From Hydrogenophilus thiooxidans (GTDB taxonomy: Bacteria > Pseudomonadota > Gammaproteobacteria > Burkholderiales > Rhodocyclaceae): a stretch of 64,000 bases of DNA. The notes beneath the pieces are model-generated. The model was not told the DNA's origin and ran no database searches. It saw only the letters and a list, made by a program, of their open reading frames with translations. Positions 1 through 12,267 of the stretch are shown piece by piece. The stretch's first letter is position 1. The number at the start of each line of letters is the position of its first letter. Location: the NCBI RefSeq assembly GCF_019049855.1, contig NZ_JAHLSY010000009.1, positions 30,842-94,841 of the forward strand, in the 5' to 3' direction. The translations under genes and the position numbers were made by a program.

Positions 1-228
1 GGCCATCATGCGGCACGGACCACACCACGGGGCCCAGAAGTCGACCACGACAGGGATGGTTGGTTGCAGGACGTGGCGGCCAAACCACGCCGAATCGACG
101 TTGATCGGTTCGCCGGGCAGAAGCGATTGTTTGCATTTGCCACATACCGGCCCATCGTCGAGGCGCTCGGCAGGTACGCGGTTCAGAGCGTGGCACTGCG
201 GACAAGGGATCATCAACGGTTCAGCCAT
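1..228 (-). CDS. trxC: Thioredoxin 2 (TrxC), C-terminal part beyond window edge
   Basis: Cytoplasmic thioredoxin of the TrxC type, which reduces protein disulfides and has an N-terminal zinc module. Only the first 76 residues are in the window; the gene continues past base 1. Visible are two CxxC pairs (C9/C12 and C29/C32) that form the zinc site of this family, then the redox centre WCGPC at residues 68-72 inside [12 protein letters not shown]. The ATG at 226-228 has a strong GAGGAG ribosome site just upstream, which overlaps the stop codon of the membrane-protein gene before it. It is therefore the last visible gene of an hrcA-hemH-membrane protein-trxC run and is probably translated from the same mRNA. 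Because it is incomplete, nothing can be said about the C-terminus. Confidence 0.93.
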   Translation of the reverse strand, partial: MAEPLMIPCPQCHALNRVPAERLDDGPVCGKCKQSLLPGEPINVDSAWFGRHVLQPTIPVVVDFWAPWCGPCRMMA

Positions 229-238
229 CCTTTGCTCC

Positions 239-673
239 TCATGACATCCAGGGATCGTCGTCTCGGTCTTGCGAGCGGCGTCGATCGACGCGCCAGCGTA
301 CCTTGATTGCATAGGTGGGGTCGGAAAGCGCGATGTCAACCACCCCCGTCAGAATGCTGTAGAGCAACGCGCCCCAAAACGCCGACCAAAAGTCGGCGAC
401 GACTACTCCGGGCACGATTCCTGTGGCTGCCCAAAAGAGGAGCGCGTTGATCACGAGGGCGAAGATGCCGAGCGTGAAAATAGTGGCTGGCAGGGTCAAC
501 ACCAGCAGGAGGGGTTTGATCGACCAGTTGATGATCCCCAATACGAAGGCGGTCAAGAGTGCTGCCCCGTAGCCCGTGACGGTAATCCCAGAAACGATCT
601 CGGCAACCGCCAGGAGCGCCACGGCATTGAGCAGCCAATGCAGCAGTAATCGGAGCCAAGGGGGGAGCCTCAT
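239..673 (-). CDS. Small membrane protein of the phage-holin/YvlD family (COG1950)
   Basis: A 144-residue integral membrane protein with about four hydrophobic segments. It has the family's layout: an opening [13 protein letters not shown] helix, a central [17 protein letters not shown] stretch and a final [13 protein letters not shown] helix. The family is called phage holin-like in databases but is widespread in bacterial chromosomes and its function is unknown. I chose the ATG at 671-673 rather than an upstream in-frame start because it overlaps the hemH stop as ATGA, the usual sign of translational coupling, and because the family starts just before the first helix. The C-terminal tail is basic and acidic ([10 protein letters not shown]) and probably cytoplasmic. 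Nothing suggests a prophage here. Confidence 0.8.
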   Translation of the reverse strand: MRLPPWLRLLLHWLLNAVALLAVAEIVSGITVTGYGAALLTAFVLGIINWSIKPLLLVLTLPATIFTLGIFALVINALLFWAATGIVPGVVVADFWSAFWGALLYSILTGVVDIALSDPTYAIKVRWRVDRRRSQDRDDDPWMS

Positions 674-1743
674 GAGGCAGGGAACTCCACGGGGGTGTGC
701 ATCGGCCAACCGGAAAGATGCGAAGTGAGGATGGTGGCGAAATCACGGATCCATTCGGGATCTGCGTTGAGACACGGAACGTAGGTGAAGTGTTCGCCGC
801 CTGCGGCCAAGAACGCCTCTTGGCATTCGATCGCGATCTCTTCCAATGTTTCGAGGCAGTCGGCAACGAAACCGGGACAAACCACGGCGACCCGCTTCAC
901 CCCTGAGCGCGCCAACTGCTCGAGCGTCTCTTGCGTGTAGGGTTGCAGCCATTTCGCTGGCCCGAAGCGGGATTGAAAGGTGACCTGCCAACGTTCGCGC
1001 GGCAGGCGCAGCGCTTCTGCGATCAACCGGGCACTTTTCTGACATTCGCAATGGTAGGGATCACCGGCGTAGAGGGTTTTAAGCGGCATGCCGTGAAAGC
1101 TAAAGAGGAGCTGCTCCGGTTCCCCATTCTGCTCGAACGCTCGGCGAAGGGTTGTGGCAACCCGTTCGACCCATACCGGGTGGTCATGCCAGTGGCGCAC
1201 GAAGCGAACTTCCGGTACATCCCGCCACCGCTGAAGTGCCTGCGTGACGGCGTCAAAGACCGAACCGGTGGTGCTCGCACAATACTGAGGGTAGAGGGGC
1301 ACGACCAAAAGACGCCGCACGCCAGCTTGCCGCAGCGAAACCAATTCGTCACGCACATTCGGGTTGCCGTAGCGCATCGCACAACGAACGAGCGGCCCGG
1401 ATTCTCCCCACAGGGCTTGAAGCCCTTCGGCCAGTTGCCGCGTGACAACCGTGAGGGGGGAGCCCGCTTCGGTCCAGATTTGGGCGTATTTCGCAGCGCT
1501 CGCTTTCGGGCGGCGCGGCAGAATCGCCAGTTCGAGAATGGGGCGCCACAGCCAGCGTGGCAGTTCGATCACGCGAGGGTCGGTGAGAAATTCACGCAAA
1601 TAACGGCGAGTTGCAGCAGGAGTGGGGGCGTCGGGAGAGCCCAAATTGACGAGCAAAACCGCGGTGTGGAGGGTGATTCTCTCATGAAACCGTCGACACT
1701 CGACAGGATCGGATCGTTCCGTTGGCTGCATCGTTGTACTCAT
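670..1743 (-). CDS. hemH: Ferrochelatase
   Basis: Inserts Fe(II) into protoporphyrin IX, the last step of protoheme synthesis; a membrane-associated cytoplasmic enzyme. The 357-residue protein has the class I features: N-terminal AVLLVNLGSPDAP, the YPQYCASTTGS segment, and FSFHGMPL with the catalytic histidine, followed by a cysteine-bearing YHCECQKSA stretch and the terminal QSRFGPAKWLQPYT block. The start ATG (1741-1743) overlaps the hrcA stop codon as ATGA, and the stop overlaps the next gene the same way, so hrcA, hemH and the membrane protein look translationally coupled. About 25 residues precede the conserved LVNLGSP motif, so a slightly later start is possible. Confidence 0.95.
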   Translation of the reverse strand: MSTTMQPTERSDPVECRRFHERITLHTAVLLVNLGSPDAPTPAATRRYLREFLTDPRVIELPRWLWRPILELAILPRRPKASAAKYAQIWTEAGSPLTVVTRQLAEGLQALWGESGPLVRCAMRYGNPNVRDELVSLRQAGVRRLLVVPLYPQYCASTTGSVFDAVTQALQRWRDVPEVRFVRHWHDHPVWVERVATTLRRAFEQNGEPEQLLFSFHGMPLKTLYAGDPYHCECQKSARLIAEALRLPRERWQVTFQSRFGPAKWLQPYTQETLEQLARSGVKRVAVVCPGFVADCLETLEEIAIECQEAFLAAGGEHFTYVPCLNADPEWIRDFATILTSHLSGWPMHTPVEFPAS

Positions 1744-2762
1744 CCTTGGGTATTCTCATATTGACTCAGCGCATGGGTGAGGAGTTTCGCGGTGATATCG
1801 ACGATGGGAATCACCCGGTCGTAGGCCATGCGGGTGGGGCCGATCACCCCGATCGAGCCGACGATTTGGCCATGCACCGAGTAGTTGGCGGTAATCAGCG
1901 AACACTCTTCCAATTCCGCGACACCCGATTCGCTCCCGATGAAAATCTGCACGCCGTTTGCCTGTGTCGCCTGCTCCAAAAGACGTATCAACGCGGTGCG
2001 TTGCTCGAACAGGGAGAAGAGTTCGCGCAGCCGCTCCATGTTGCTGGCGAATTCGCCCACTTCCAGCAACCGGTTTTCACCGGAAACGACGTAGGGATCC
2101 GCTTCGGGCAACGGCGCAGTGAGTGCGGCACGCATCAGATCCGAGATGTCTTCCCGCATGCGGCTCAATTCTTGCGCCAACGCTTCTCGCATCTCTTCAA
2201 GCGTTTTACCCGCGAAATGGGTCGTCAAAAAGTTGCTGGCCTCGACGAGTTCGGACGGAGAGAGCGCCCGAGGCGCAGTCACCAGACGGTTGAGGACCTC
2301 GCCGCTTTGGGTCACCAAGATGAGCAACAGGCGGTTGCCCGAAAGCGGGACGAATTCGATGTGCCGCAACCGTTCGGTATCGCGCTTGGGCGCCATGACG
2401 ATGCCGGCACATTGCGTCAGTTCCGACAAAATCTGCGAGGCGCGGCGGATCAACTGCTGCGGCTGGTCGGGTTTGAGCTCTTCGCGCAAATCGGCGATCA
2501 GTCGTTGATCGAGCGGTTGGATCGAGATCAATTTGTCGAGGTAGAAGCGATAGCCTGCCGCGGTGGGGGCGCGACCTGCCGACGTGTGGGGACTCATCAC
2601 CAACCCGAGCTCTTCCAGATCGCTCATGATGTTGCGCACGGTGGCCGGCGAAAGCGTCAAGCCACTTGCGCGCGACAGGGTGCGCGAGCCGACGGGTTGG
2701 CCTTCGGCAATGTACCGTTCAACCAGCGTTTTGAGCAGGATGCGGCTGCGATCGTCCAACAT
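1740..2762 (-). CDS. hrcA: Heat-inducible transcription repressor HrcA
   Basis: Represses class I heat-shock genes (groESL, dnaK operons) by binding CIRCE operators; its activity depends on GroEL. The 340-residue product begins MLDDRSRILLKTLVERYIAEG, the winged-helix start typical of HrcA, followed by PVGSRTLSRASGLTLSPATVRNIMSDLEELG. The reading frame continues far upstream over nadK, but only this start gives the family length; an in-frame ATG at 2790-2792 would add ten residues. No CIRCE inverted repeat is visible in the short divergent gap to nadK, so autoregulation is not evident. It heads the minus-strand run hrcA-hemH-membrane protein-trxC. Confidence 0.93.
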   Translation of the reverse strand: MLDDRSRILLKTLVERYIAEGQPVGSRTLSRASGLTLSPATVRNIMSDLEELGLVMSPHTSAGRAPTAAGYRFYLDKLISIQPLDQRLIADLREELKPDQPQQLIRRASQILSELTQCAGIVMAPKRDTERLRHIEFVPLSGNRLLLILVTQSGEVLNRLVTAPRALSPSELVEASNFLTTHFAGKTLEEMREALAQELSRMREDISDLMRAALTAPLPEADPYVVSGENRLLEVGEFASNMERLRELFSLFEQRTALIRLLEQATQANGVQIFIGSESGVAELEECSLITANYSVHGQIVGSIGVIGPTRMAYDRVIPIVDITAKLLTHALSQYENTQG

Positions 2763-2790
2763 GGCGTTCCAAGCAGTGTCTACCGCGCCC

Positions 2791-2829
2791 ATATTACCAC
2801 TGGCCTGGCTTTTCGTTACAATGGGGTTA
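2791..2829. promoter_or_regulatory. Divergent promoter region hrcA/nadK
   Basis: The divergent gap is only 66 bases. On the plus strand TTACCA (2794-2799), a 17-base spacer and TACAAT (2817-2822) form a fair sigma-70 promoter whose start site would fall at about 2829, the first base of the nadK ATG. On the minus strand TAATAT (2796-2791) could serve hrcA. No operator is recognised. Confidence 0.4.
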
Positions 2830-3710
2830 TGGGTGTGCCATTTCAATCCGTTGGGCTTGCCGCGAAGGTGCACTCGGAAGCGGCGCTGGAAGCGCTGCAA
2901 ACGCTTGCCGAGTGGTTGACGCGGATGGGCTGCCGAGTAGTGATCGAGTCGTCGACGTTTGCGCACGACGCAGCCGAATCGTCTCCTTGGACATTCGCCC
3001 CGTTTTCCCGTCTTGGGCAGATGGTGGATCTTGCGGTGGTTTTGGGCGGCGATGGGACGATGCTCAATGCGGCGCGGCAGCTGGTCGAGCACGACGTGCC
3101 ACTTGTCGGGATCAACCTGGGCCGGGTCGGGTTCCTTACCGATATCGCCCGTTCCGAGGCGATTCCGCAACTGGAACGGATTCTCAATGGGGAATATCAA
3201 GAGGAGCGGCGGCTACTTCTTTCCGGGCGAATCGTCCGCAACGGCGTCGTGATCGCCGCAAGCCACGCACTCAACGACATCGTGATGAACAAAGGGGATC
3301 TGGGGCGGATGATCGAATTCGAATTGCACATCGACGGTCATTTCGTCTATACCCAACGCTCGGACGGGATGATCATTGCTACGCCCACCGGTTCCACCGC
3401 CTACGCGCTTTCGGCGAACGGCCCCATTCTGCATCCTCAGGTTGCGGGAATTGCGCTCGTGCCCCTTTGCCCCCACGCACTCACGGCGCGACCGATCACG
3501 ATTCCCGACCGCGCAGAGATCGAGCTTGCCTTACTGCCCGGTCATGTTGCCGATGTCCATTTCGACGGGCAAGGTCGGGTGGAGATGCTGCCTTCGGACC
3601 GCTTGCAGGTGCGGCGCGCCGGTCACCAAGCCCGTTTTCTCCATCCGATTGGCTACGACTATTTTGCGATGTTGCGGGAAAAGCTCCATTGGAGCGCGTC
3701 GCCACGGTAA
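2829..3710 (+). CDS. nadK: NAD kinase
   Basis: Phosphorylates NAD to NADP using ATP or polyphosphate; cytoplasmic. The 293-residue product has the signature GGDGTMLNAAR (GGDGT at residues 73-77), the NDIVMNKG segment, and SDGMIIATPTGSTAYALSA, which forms the NAD site. I took the ATG at 2829 because its length fits the family (about 292) and because the upstream open frame lies opposite hrcA. No Shine-Dalgarno sequence is visible and the best promoter would start transcription at or next to the ATG, so a leaderless or nearly leaderless transcript is possible. recN follows after 6 bases, as is common in betaproteobacteria. Confidence 0.95.
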   Translation: MGVPFQSVGLAAKVHSEAALEALQTLAEWLTRMGCRVVIESSTFAHDAAESSPWTFAPFSRLGQMVDLAVVLGGDGTMLNAARQLVEHDVPLVGINLGRVGFLTDIARSEAIPQLERILNGEYQEERRLLLSGRIVRNGVVIAASHALNDIVMNKGDLGRMIEFELHIDGHFVYTQRSDGMIIATPTGSTAYALSANGPILHPQVAGIALVPLCPHALTARPITIPDRAEIELALLPGHVADVHFDGQGRVEMLPSDRLQVRRAGHQARFLHPIGYDYFAMLREKLHWSASPR

Positions 3711-3716
3711 AGGATC

Positions 3717-5405
3717 ATGATTCGTCGTTTGGAAATTCGCGATTTCGTCCTGATCGAACACCTCGATCTCGCGTTCGCAGCGGGGTTCGGGGCGCTTACT
3801 GGCGAGACCGGAGCGGGGAAATCGATTCTGCTCGATGCCGTGACGTTCGTTTTGGGCGCACGTGCCGATGCGAACTGGGTACGCAGTGGCGCGCAACGGG
3901 CCGAAGTGGTGCTCACTTGTGATTGGCCGAAACAACCTGAAGCCGCGTCGCTTCTTGCCGAATGGGAGATCGCGCCAGACGACGAGGCGATGCTGCTCAT
4001 TCGGCGTACCCTCGACGCCAATGGGCGTTCGCGCGCTTGGATTCAAGGTGTCGCGGTGACGCAAAGCCAATTGCGCGCATTGGGGGCGTGGCTTGCCGAC
4101 GTACATGGGCAACATGCGCACCATGCGCTCCTGACCCCAGAGACGCAACGGCGGCTCGTCGATCGTTTCGCCGAAGCCGTTCCAGAAGCGGAAGCGGTCG
4201 CGCGTGCCTGGCAAGCGTGGCAACAAGCGAAAAATGCACTCGATGAAGCGATCGCGACGCAGGGACGGATCGCCGAGGAGCGTGAGCGCCTTACTTGGTG
4301 GTTGACGGAGTGGCAATCGATCGCTTTCACCGCAGAGGAGTGGCAAGCGTGGGAAGCGGAATACCGCCGCTTGAGCCATGCAGCCGAACTGCAGCAGCAA
4401 GTAGCGGTTGCGCTCGACCTCCTCGATCGGGACCCGGATGGCGCGCTTGTTGCTGTCAGCCGCGCGATCCGCGCGTTACGGGAAGTCGAGACGTTCCATG
4501 CTGCGATCGCGGAGCCGCTTTCGCTGTTGGCAGCCGCCGAAGCGGAGCTCGACGAAGCGGCGGCGAGCCTCAAGCGGGAGTTGGCGCGCTTCGGGGAGGA
4601 TCCCGAACGGTTGGCCTTTTTGCACGAACGCATCAGCGCCGCCCATGAATTGGCGCGCAAACATCGCATCCTTCCGGAAGCGCTCCCTACGCTTGCTGCC
4701 GAATGGGAAAAACGCCTAGCTGCGCTCGATGCGGCAAGCGACCTGGAGCGGTTGCAGGCGGCAGAGCGCGCAGCGCACCAAGCGTATCGGGACGCCGCGG
4801 CGTGCCTGAGCGCAAAGCGTCTGAAGGGTGCGCGGCGGTTGCGCGACGCCGTCCGGCGTTTGTTGCCGGAACTGGCCATGCCCCATGCCCGGTTCGAAGT
4901 GGCGCTCGAACCAATCGACCCGAGTGGGCACGGCGTGGAAAGGATTGCGTTTCGTTTTGCCGCAAACCCAGGACAGATGCCAGCAGCGTTGGCCCAAGTG
5001 GCGTCGGGTGGGGAACTCTCCCGCATTGGTTTGGCGATTCAGGTGGCTTCGGTTGGTGCCGAGGCGATTCCCACTGTGATTTTCGACGAAGTGGATGTCG
5101 GAATCGGTGGCGCGGTTGCCGCAGTGGTGGGGCGGTTGATGCAGCAGCTCGGGACATGGCGACAAGTCTTAGCGGTGACCCATCAGCCACAGGTCGCGGC
5201 GTGTGCCGACTGGCATTGGCGGGTCAGTAAACGGGCCGAAGCGGGGGAGCGCGTTATGACGGTTGTCGAACCGCTTGCTGACGAAGCACGGATCGACGAA
5301 TTGGCGCGTATGGTTGGGGGCGCAGAGGTCGATGAAGCGGCGCGCGCCCACGCCCGGTCACTCTTGGCGATGAGCCAGCGTGGGGCGCAAGAAACGAAGG
5401 ACTAA
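3717..5405 (+). CDS. recN: DNA repair protein RecN
   Basis: SMC-like ATPase used in recombinational repair of double-strand breaks. The 562-residue protein has an N-terminal Walker A GETGAGKS at residues 29-36, a long Ala/Glu/Arg-rich coiled-coil centre (about residues 160-370), the ABC signature [18 protein letters not shown] and Walker [13 protein letters not shown] near residue 455, then [13 protein letters not shown]. It starts 6 bases after nadK with AAAGGA as ribosome site, so the two are probably one operon. Its stop overlaps the end of convergent fur by four bases. No LexA box is obvious upstream, which fits co-transcription with nadK rather than a private SOS promoter. Confidence 0.95.
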   Translation: MIRRLEIRDFVLIEHLDLAFAAGFGALTGETGAGKSILLDAVTFVLGARADANWVRSGAQRAEVVLTCDWPKQPEAASLLAEWEIAPDDEAMLLIRRTLDANGRSRAWIQGVAVTQSQLRALGAWLADVHGQHAHHALLTPETQRRLVDRFAEAVPEAEAVARAWQAWQQAKNALDEAIATQGRIAEERERLTWWLTEWQSIAFTAEEWQAWEAEYRRLSHAAELQQQVAVALDLLDRDPDGALVAVSRAIRALREVETFHAAIAEPLSLLAAAEAELDEAAASLKRELARFGEDPERLAFLHERISAAHELARKHRILPEALPTLAAEWEKRLAALDAASDLERLQAAERAAHQAYRDAAACLSAKRLKGARRLRDAVRRLLPELAMPHARFEVALEPIDPSGHGVERIAFRFAANPGQMPAALAQVASGGELSRIGLAIQVASVGAEAIPTVIFDEVDVGIGGAVAAVVGRLMQQLGTWRQVLAVTHQPQVAACADWHWRVSKRAEAGERVMTVVEPLADEARIDELARMVGGAEVDEAARAHARSLLAMSQRGAQETKD

Positions 5406-5851
5406 CTTCTCGAACGCGGTTTGCGGTACGGGCAATTGGCCCCTTGCAAGCAACGGCCGTAAAGTGCAAGAGCGTGGTCCTCGAGCGAAAAACCGTACTG
5501 TTCGGCGATCGCTTTTTGCCGCGCTTCGATCGCTTCGTCGTGGAATTCGACGATCCGTCCGCAATCGACGCAAACGAGGTGGTCATGGTGGTGGGTTTCC
5601 GCCAGCTCGAAAACCGCTTTCGTGCCGTCGAAGTGGTGTTTGAGCAGCACGCCGGCCTGTTCGAACTGCGTGAGGACGCGATAGACCGTAGCGAGCCCGA
5701 TTTCGACCCCCTGGTCGAGCAGTTCGCGATAGACATCGTCGGCGCTCAAATGGCGCGCGCCTTCCTGGGCGAAGAGTTCGAGGATTTTGATTCGCGGGTA
5801 GGTGGCTTTGAGCCCTTTTTCCCGGAGGTCGATGTCGGTCTTTGCGTTCAT
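5402..5851 (-). CDS. fur: Ferric uptake regulator Fur
   Basis: Iron-responsive transcriptional repressor. The 149-residue product (start [20 protein letters not shown]) has the N-terminal winged helix with [15 protein letters not shown] as recognition region, the metal-binding run HHHDH at 87-91, and CVDC (C94, C97). The frame runs eight codons further upstream, but MNAKTD is the better start: length fits (about 150) and the segment before it contains no family sequence. The gene is divergent from bamE across 126 bases, and a perfect TATAAT lies upstream. No good Fur box is seen in the gap, so autoregulation is unproven. Confidence 0.95.
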   Translation of the reverse strand: MNAKTDIDLREKGLKATYPRIKILELFAQEGARHLSADDVYRELLDQGVEIGLATVYRVLTQFEQAGVLLKHHFDGTKAVFELAETHHHDHLVCVDCGRIVEFHDEAIEARQKAIAEQYGFSLEDHALALYGRCLQGANCPYRKPRSRS

Positions 5852-5889
5852 GGCAATCAGAGAGGATGACGACAAAAAGAATCGTTCCG

Positions 5890-5919
5890 ATTATACGCAA
5901 TCGTTGCTCTGAGTGCGAA
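5890..5919 (-). promoter_or_regulatory. Probable sigma-70 promoter of fur
   Basis: Read on the minus strand, TTCGCA, an 18-base spacer and a perfect TATAAT (5895-5890) lie 38 bases or more upstream of the fur ATG. The -35 is weak but the -10 is exact. Confidence 0.55.
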
Positions 5920-5941
5920 TCACGCACCGACCAGAGCATGC

Positions 5942-5947
5942 TATAGT
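5942..5947 (+). promoter_or_regulatory. Possible -10 element of bamE
   Basis: TATAGT about 30 bases before the bamE ATG, at a sensible distance from the GAGGGA ribosome site. No convincing -35 box is present 16-18 bases upstream, so this is only suggestive. Confidence 0.35.
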
Positions 5948-5977
5948 TTCGCATCGTGAAGGGTTTTCGAGGGAAAC

Positions 5978-6451
5978 ATGCGTCGCGAATCGCCTTTTCG
6001 TCGCACTAAGAAACGCCTACTCACCGCGGAGCTTGCGGGGGTTGGGGTTGTCTTCGCGCTTACGGGGTGTGCGCTGGAGCAAGGAAGCGCGTTCGACCGT
6101 GTTGCCGCAATCGCTTCCCCCTATTCGGCACCGGTTCGTCAAGGCAACTGGGTGGAGCCGGAAGCGGTGCGCCAACTGCGCAAAGGGATGCCGCAGGAAA
6201 CGGTCCGGTTGTTGCTTGGGTCGCCACTACTTGTCGACCCGTTCCGCAACGACCGTTGGGATTATCTCTACCGTTATGACGACAAGCGGGGGCATGTTGA
6301 GACGCGCCGCTTGATCCTCTTTTTTGAAAACGGCGTCCTGGTGCGGGTGGAGGGCGACGTCGTTCCGGCAAACGAAGCCGCGGAAGGTTCGTCACCAGAA
6401 AGCCGACCGCGTTGGCAGACGGTCGAGATTCCCGCAAAACAGAAAGAGTAG
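5978..6451 (+). CDS. bamE: Outer membrane protein assembly factor BamE
   Basis: Lipoprotein of the Bam complex that folds beta-barrel proteins into the outer membrane. The 157-residue precursor has a basic start, a hydrophobic stretch and a lipobox LTGC, so it is cleaved and lipidated at the Cys near residue 30. The mature part carries the SmpA/OmlA fold marks: VRQLRKGMPQETVRLLLGSPLL, then DRWDYLYRY and a final FENGVLVRVEG strand. It is divergent from fur, an arrangement conserved in betaproteobacteria, and is followed by dapB. The C-terminal 25 residues are polar and probably disordered. Confidence 0.93.
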   Translation: MRRESPFRRTKKRLLTAELAGVGVVFALTGCALEQGSAFDRVAAIASPYSAPVRQGNWVEPEAVRQLRKGMPQETVRLLLGSPLLVDPFRNDRWDYLYRYDDKRGHVETRRLILFFENGVLVRVEGDVVPANEAAEGSSPESRPRWQTVEIPAKQKE

Positions 6452-6496
6452 TGCATTTGCATAAGCCAAGGGTGTGTAGAAAAGGAGAATGGGTCC

Positions 6497-7300
6497 ATGC
6501 GTGCGGTCAAGGTAGCGATTGCGGGCGCGGGGGGGCGGATGGGACGGATGTTGATCGAAGCGGCGCTTGCGCCCGATTCCGGAGTGGCGCTTGCAGCGGC
6601 GTTCGACCGTCCAGGGGCTCCCGTGATCGGTCAAGATGCGGGGCAACTCTTGGGCCGGACCACCGGCGTCTCGATCAGCGACGACATCGCTGCGGCGGTC
6701 GCGGCTGCCGATTGTGTGATCGATTTCACGCGACCCGAAGGAACCTTCGCCATCCTCGACGAAGCGGTGCGCCACAAGCGGGCGATGGTGATCGGCACCA
6801 CGGGGTTCGACGAGGCAGGCCGCGCTCGGATCGTTGCCGCAGCGCGCGACATTCCCATCGTCTTTTCGCCCAATATGGCGGTCGGGGTCAACGCCGTATT
6901 CAAACTTTTGGAGGTAGCAGCAAAACTTCTGGCAGGGTATGACGTCGAGGTGATCGAAGCGCACCATCGCCACAAGGTCGATGCCCCGTCGGGTACGGCG
7001 CTCGAAATGGGGCGGATCGTTGCCCGCACGTTAGGCTGGCCGTTCGACGAAGTGGCGATTTACGGGCGGGAAGGGCACACCGGGGAACGCCCCAAACAGC
7101 AAATTGGGTTTTCGACGATCCGGGCCGGCGAGATCATTGGCGACCATACGGTGCTCTTTGCCGCGCAAGGGGAGCGAATCGAGATCACCCACCGGTCGCA
7201 AAGTCGGATGCCGTACGCCGCTGGTGCGATCCGGGCTGCGCGGTTTCTCGCCGATAAGTCAGCGGGGCTCTACTCGATGCAGGATGTCCTGGGCATCTGA
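6497..7300 (+). CDS. dapB: 4-hydroxy-tetrahydrodipicolinate reductase
   Basis: NAD(P)H-dependent step of lysine and meso-diaminopimelate synthesis. The 267-residue protein shows the nucleotide-binding start [14 protein letters not shown], the VIDFTRPEG loop, [17 protein letters not shown], and the active-site block [16 protein letters not shown] with the catalytic His pair and Lys. An AAAGGAG ribosome site lies 9 bases before the ATG. It ends 91 bases before carA, a gap that holds a hairpin with a T run, so read-through into carAB is probably limited. Confidence 0.97.
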   Translation: MRAVKVAIAGAGGRMGRMLIEAALAPDSGVALAAAFDRPGAPVIGQDAGQLLGRTTGVSISDDIAAAVAAADCVIDFTRPEGTFAILDEAVRHKRAMVIGTTGFDEAGRARIVAAARDIPIVFSPNMAVGVNAVFKLLEVAAKLLAGYDVEVIEAHHRHKVDAPSGTALEMGRIVARTLGWPFDEVAIYGREGHTGERPKQQIGFSTIRAGEIIGDHTVLFAAQGERIEITHRSQSRMPYAAGAIRAARFLADKSAGLYSMQDVLGI

Positions 7301-7317
7301 GACGACGGGAATTCTGG

Positions 7318-7323
7318 TAAAAT
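7318..7323 (+). promoter_or_regulatory. Possible extended -10 promoter of carAB
   Basis: TGGTAAAAT just after dapB fits an extended -10 (TGn plus TAAAAT); no clear -35. Transcription would start around 7330, upstream of the hairpin, leaving a leader of about 60 bases before carA. Confidence 0.4.
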
Positions 7324-7348
7324 CCTAGCAAGGACTACCAAAAAAACA

Positions 7349-7377
7349 ACGGGATGCGGTTGCGTCCCGTTTTTTTA
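7349..7377 (+). terminator. Rho-independent terminator or attenuator before carA
   Basis: A nine-pair stem ACGGGATGC/GCGTCCCGT (one G-T pair) with loop GGTT, preceded by an A run and followed by seven T. The T run ends only four bases before the carA ribosome site GAGGAA. It can end the dapB transcript; if the promoter at 7318 is real, it would also act as a leader attenuator for carAB. Confidence 0.75.
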
Positions 7378-7391
7378 CGTGAGGAACGATC

Positions 7392-8534
7392 GTGCGCTCG
7401 AATGCAGTTTTGGCTCTGGCCGACGGAACGGTTTTCCACGGGGTGGGGATCGGAGCGGTTGGTTTGACCGTTGGTGAGGTGGTGTTCAACACCTCGTTCA
7501 CAGGGTATCAGGAGATCCTCACCGACCCCAGCTACCGTCGCCAAATCGTGACGCTCACCTACCCCCATATCGGGAACGTGGGGACGAACCCAGAAGACGA
7601 AGAGAGCGACGCGGTGCACGCGGCAGGGTTGGTGATTCGCGATCTCTCTCGCGTCGTGAGTAATTTTCGTGCCACCGAATCGCTTCCTGACTACCTCAAG
7701 CGCCACAATGTGGTGGCAATCGCGGAAATCGATACCCGCGAACTCACGCGTCGCTTACGCGACCAGGGGGCGCAAAGTGGCGCGATTCTCACCGCTCCGC
7801 CTGGTACCACGCCGAACGTTGCCGAAGCGCTTGCTGCGGCCCGGGCATTTCCTGGGTTGGCGGGGATGGATCTTGCGCAAGAGGTGACGCGCCGTACCGT
7901 GAGCGAATGGCGTGAGGGCGCGTGGCAACTCGGTCTCGGTTACCCGACGGTGACGGAAACGACCCGACACGTCGTCGTCTATGATTTTGGGGTGAAACGC
8001 AACATTTTGCGCCTTTTGGCGTCACGCGGTTGCCGGGTGACGGTGGTGCCGGCGCAGACCCCTTACGCCGAAGTGAAAGCGCTCGATCCCGATGGCATCA
8101 TGCTCTCGAATGGCCCAGGGGATCCGGAGCCGTGCCACTATGCCATCGCAGCCGCGCGTGCGGCGATGGACGAGGGGGTTCCCCTATTTGGAATCTGTTT
8201 GGGGCATCAGATCCTGGGTTTGGCCTCTGGCGCGCGCACCGTCAAGATGAAATTCGGTCACCACGGCGCGAACCATCCGGTCAAGGATCTCACCAACGGC
8301 CGTGTCTATATCACCAGCCAGAACCACGGTTTTGCGGTGGACGCCGCTTCGCTGCCCCCCCATTGCCGCGTTACCCATGTTTCCCTCTTCGACGGCAGCG
8401 TTCAAGGGATCGAGCGCACCGACGTGCCGGCGTTCGGTTTTCAAGGCCACCCCGAAGCGAGTCCCGGGCCGCACGATATTGCCGATCTCTTCGACCGCTT
8501 CGTAGCAATGATCGACGCGCGGCGTCAGGCATAA
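7392..8534 (+). CDS. carA: Carbamoyl-phosphate synthase, small (glutaminase) subunit
   Basis: Hydrolyses glutamine and passes ammonia to CarB, giving carbamoyl phosphate for arginine and pyrimidine synthesis. The 380-residue protein has an N-terminal CPSase domain ([21 protein letters not shown]) and a class I glutamine amidotransferase domain with [14 protein letters not shown] (nucleophile Cys) and the downstream [11 protein letters not shown] carrying the catalytic His and Glu. Translation starts at GTG (7392), decided by GAGGAA at 7381-7386. carB follows after 23 bases, so the two subunits share an mRNA. Expression may depend on the hairpin just upstream. Confidence 0.97.
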   Translation: MRSNAVLALADGTVFHGVGIGAVGLTVGEVVFNTSFTGYQEILTDPSYRRQIVTLTYPHIGNVGTNPEDEESDAVHAAGLVIRDLSRVVSNFRATESLPDYLKRHNVVAIAEIDTRELTRRLRDQGAQSGAILTAPPGTTPNVAEALAAARAFPGLAGMDLAQEVTRRTVSEWREGAWQLGLGYPTVTETTRHVVVYDFGVKRNILRLLASRGCRVTVVPAQTPYAEVKALDPDGIMLSNGPGDPEPCHYAIAAARAAMDEGVPLFGICLGHQILGLASGARTVKMKFGHHGANHPVKDLTNGRVYITSQNHGFAVDAASLPPHCRVTHVSLFDGSVQGIERTDVPAFGFQGHPEASPGPHDIADLFDRFVAMIDARRQA

Positions 8535-8557
8535 CCCCAAGATTGCAAGGAAAAATC

Positions 8558-11793
<3,236 letters not shown>

Positions 11794-11794
<1 letters not shown>

Positions 11795-12267
11795 TGAAAT
11801 ATCCCATGACCGTGTACGGCGCACAAAAGCTCAAAGCGGAGCTCCATCGCCTGAAAACGGTGGAGCGCCCAGCAGTGATCGCGGCAATTGCCGAGGCGCG
11901 TAGCCATGGAGACCTTTCGGAGAATGCCGAATACGACGCGGCGCGCGAACGGCAGGCGTTCATCGAAGGGCGGATCTTGGAGCTTGAGGGGAAATTGGCG
12001 AACGCCCAGATCATCGACCCGAAAACCCTCGACGCCGACGGGCGGGTGGTGTTTGGCGCCACTGTCGATTTGGAGGCCACGGATTCGGGCGAGCAGGTCA
12101 CCTATCAGATCGTTGGTGAAGACGAAGCCGACGTGCGTGAAGGAAAAATTTCGGTCACCTCGCCGATTGCACGTGCTCTGATTGGCAAATATGCCGGAGA
12201 TGTCGTGGTCGTGCAGGCGCCTGGAGGCGCCCGCGAATACGAGATTCTCGACGTGCGTTACGAGTGA
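11794..12267 (+). CDS. greA: Transcription elongation factor GreA
   Basis: Binds the secondary channel of RNA polymerase and stimulates cleavage of backtracked RNA. The 157-residue protein has the N-terminal coiled coil ([18 protein letters not shown]), with the tip acidic motif [16 protein letters not shown], and a C-terminal FKBP-like domain ending [23 protein letters not shown]. The ATG at 11794 overlaps the carB stop by one base (TGATG) and follows GGAGGA at 11781. The carB-greA link is conserved in many proteobacteria. The 3' end overlaps convergent yhbY by ten bases. Confidence 0.97.

Noticed and set aside
239..673. Holin-family gene as evidence of a prophage
   Set aside because: The family is common as a chromosomal housekeeping membrane protein, and no phage gene is near.
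1722..2828. Upstream extension of the nadK frame over hrcA
   Set aside because: It is antisense to hrcA and would give a 662-residue NAD kinase; the family length and motif positions match the ATG at 2829.
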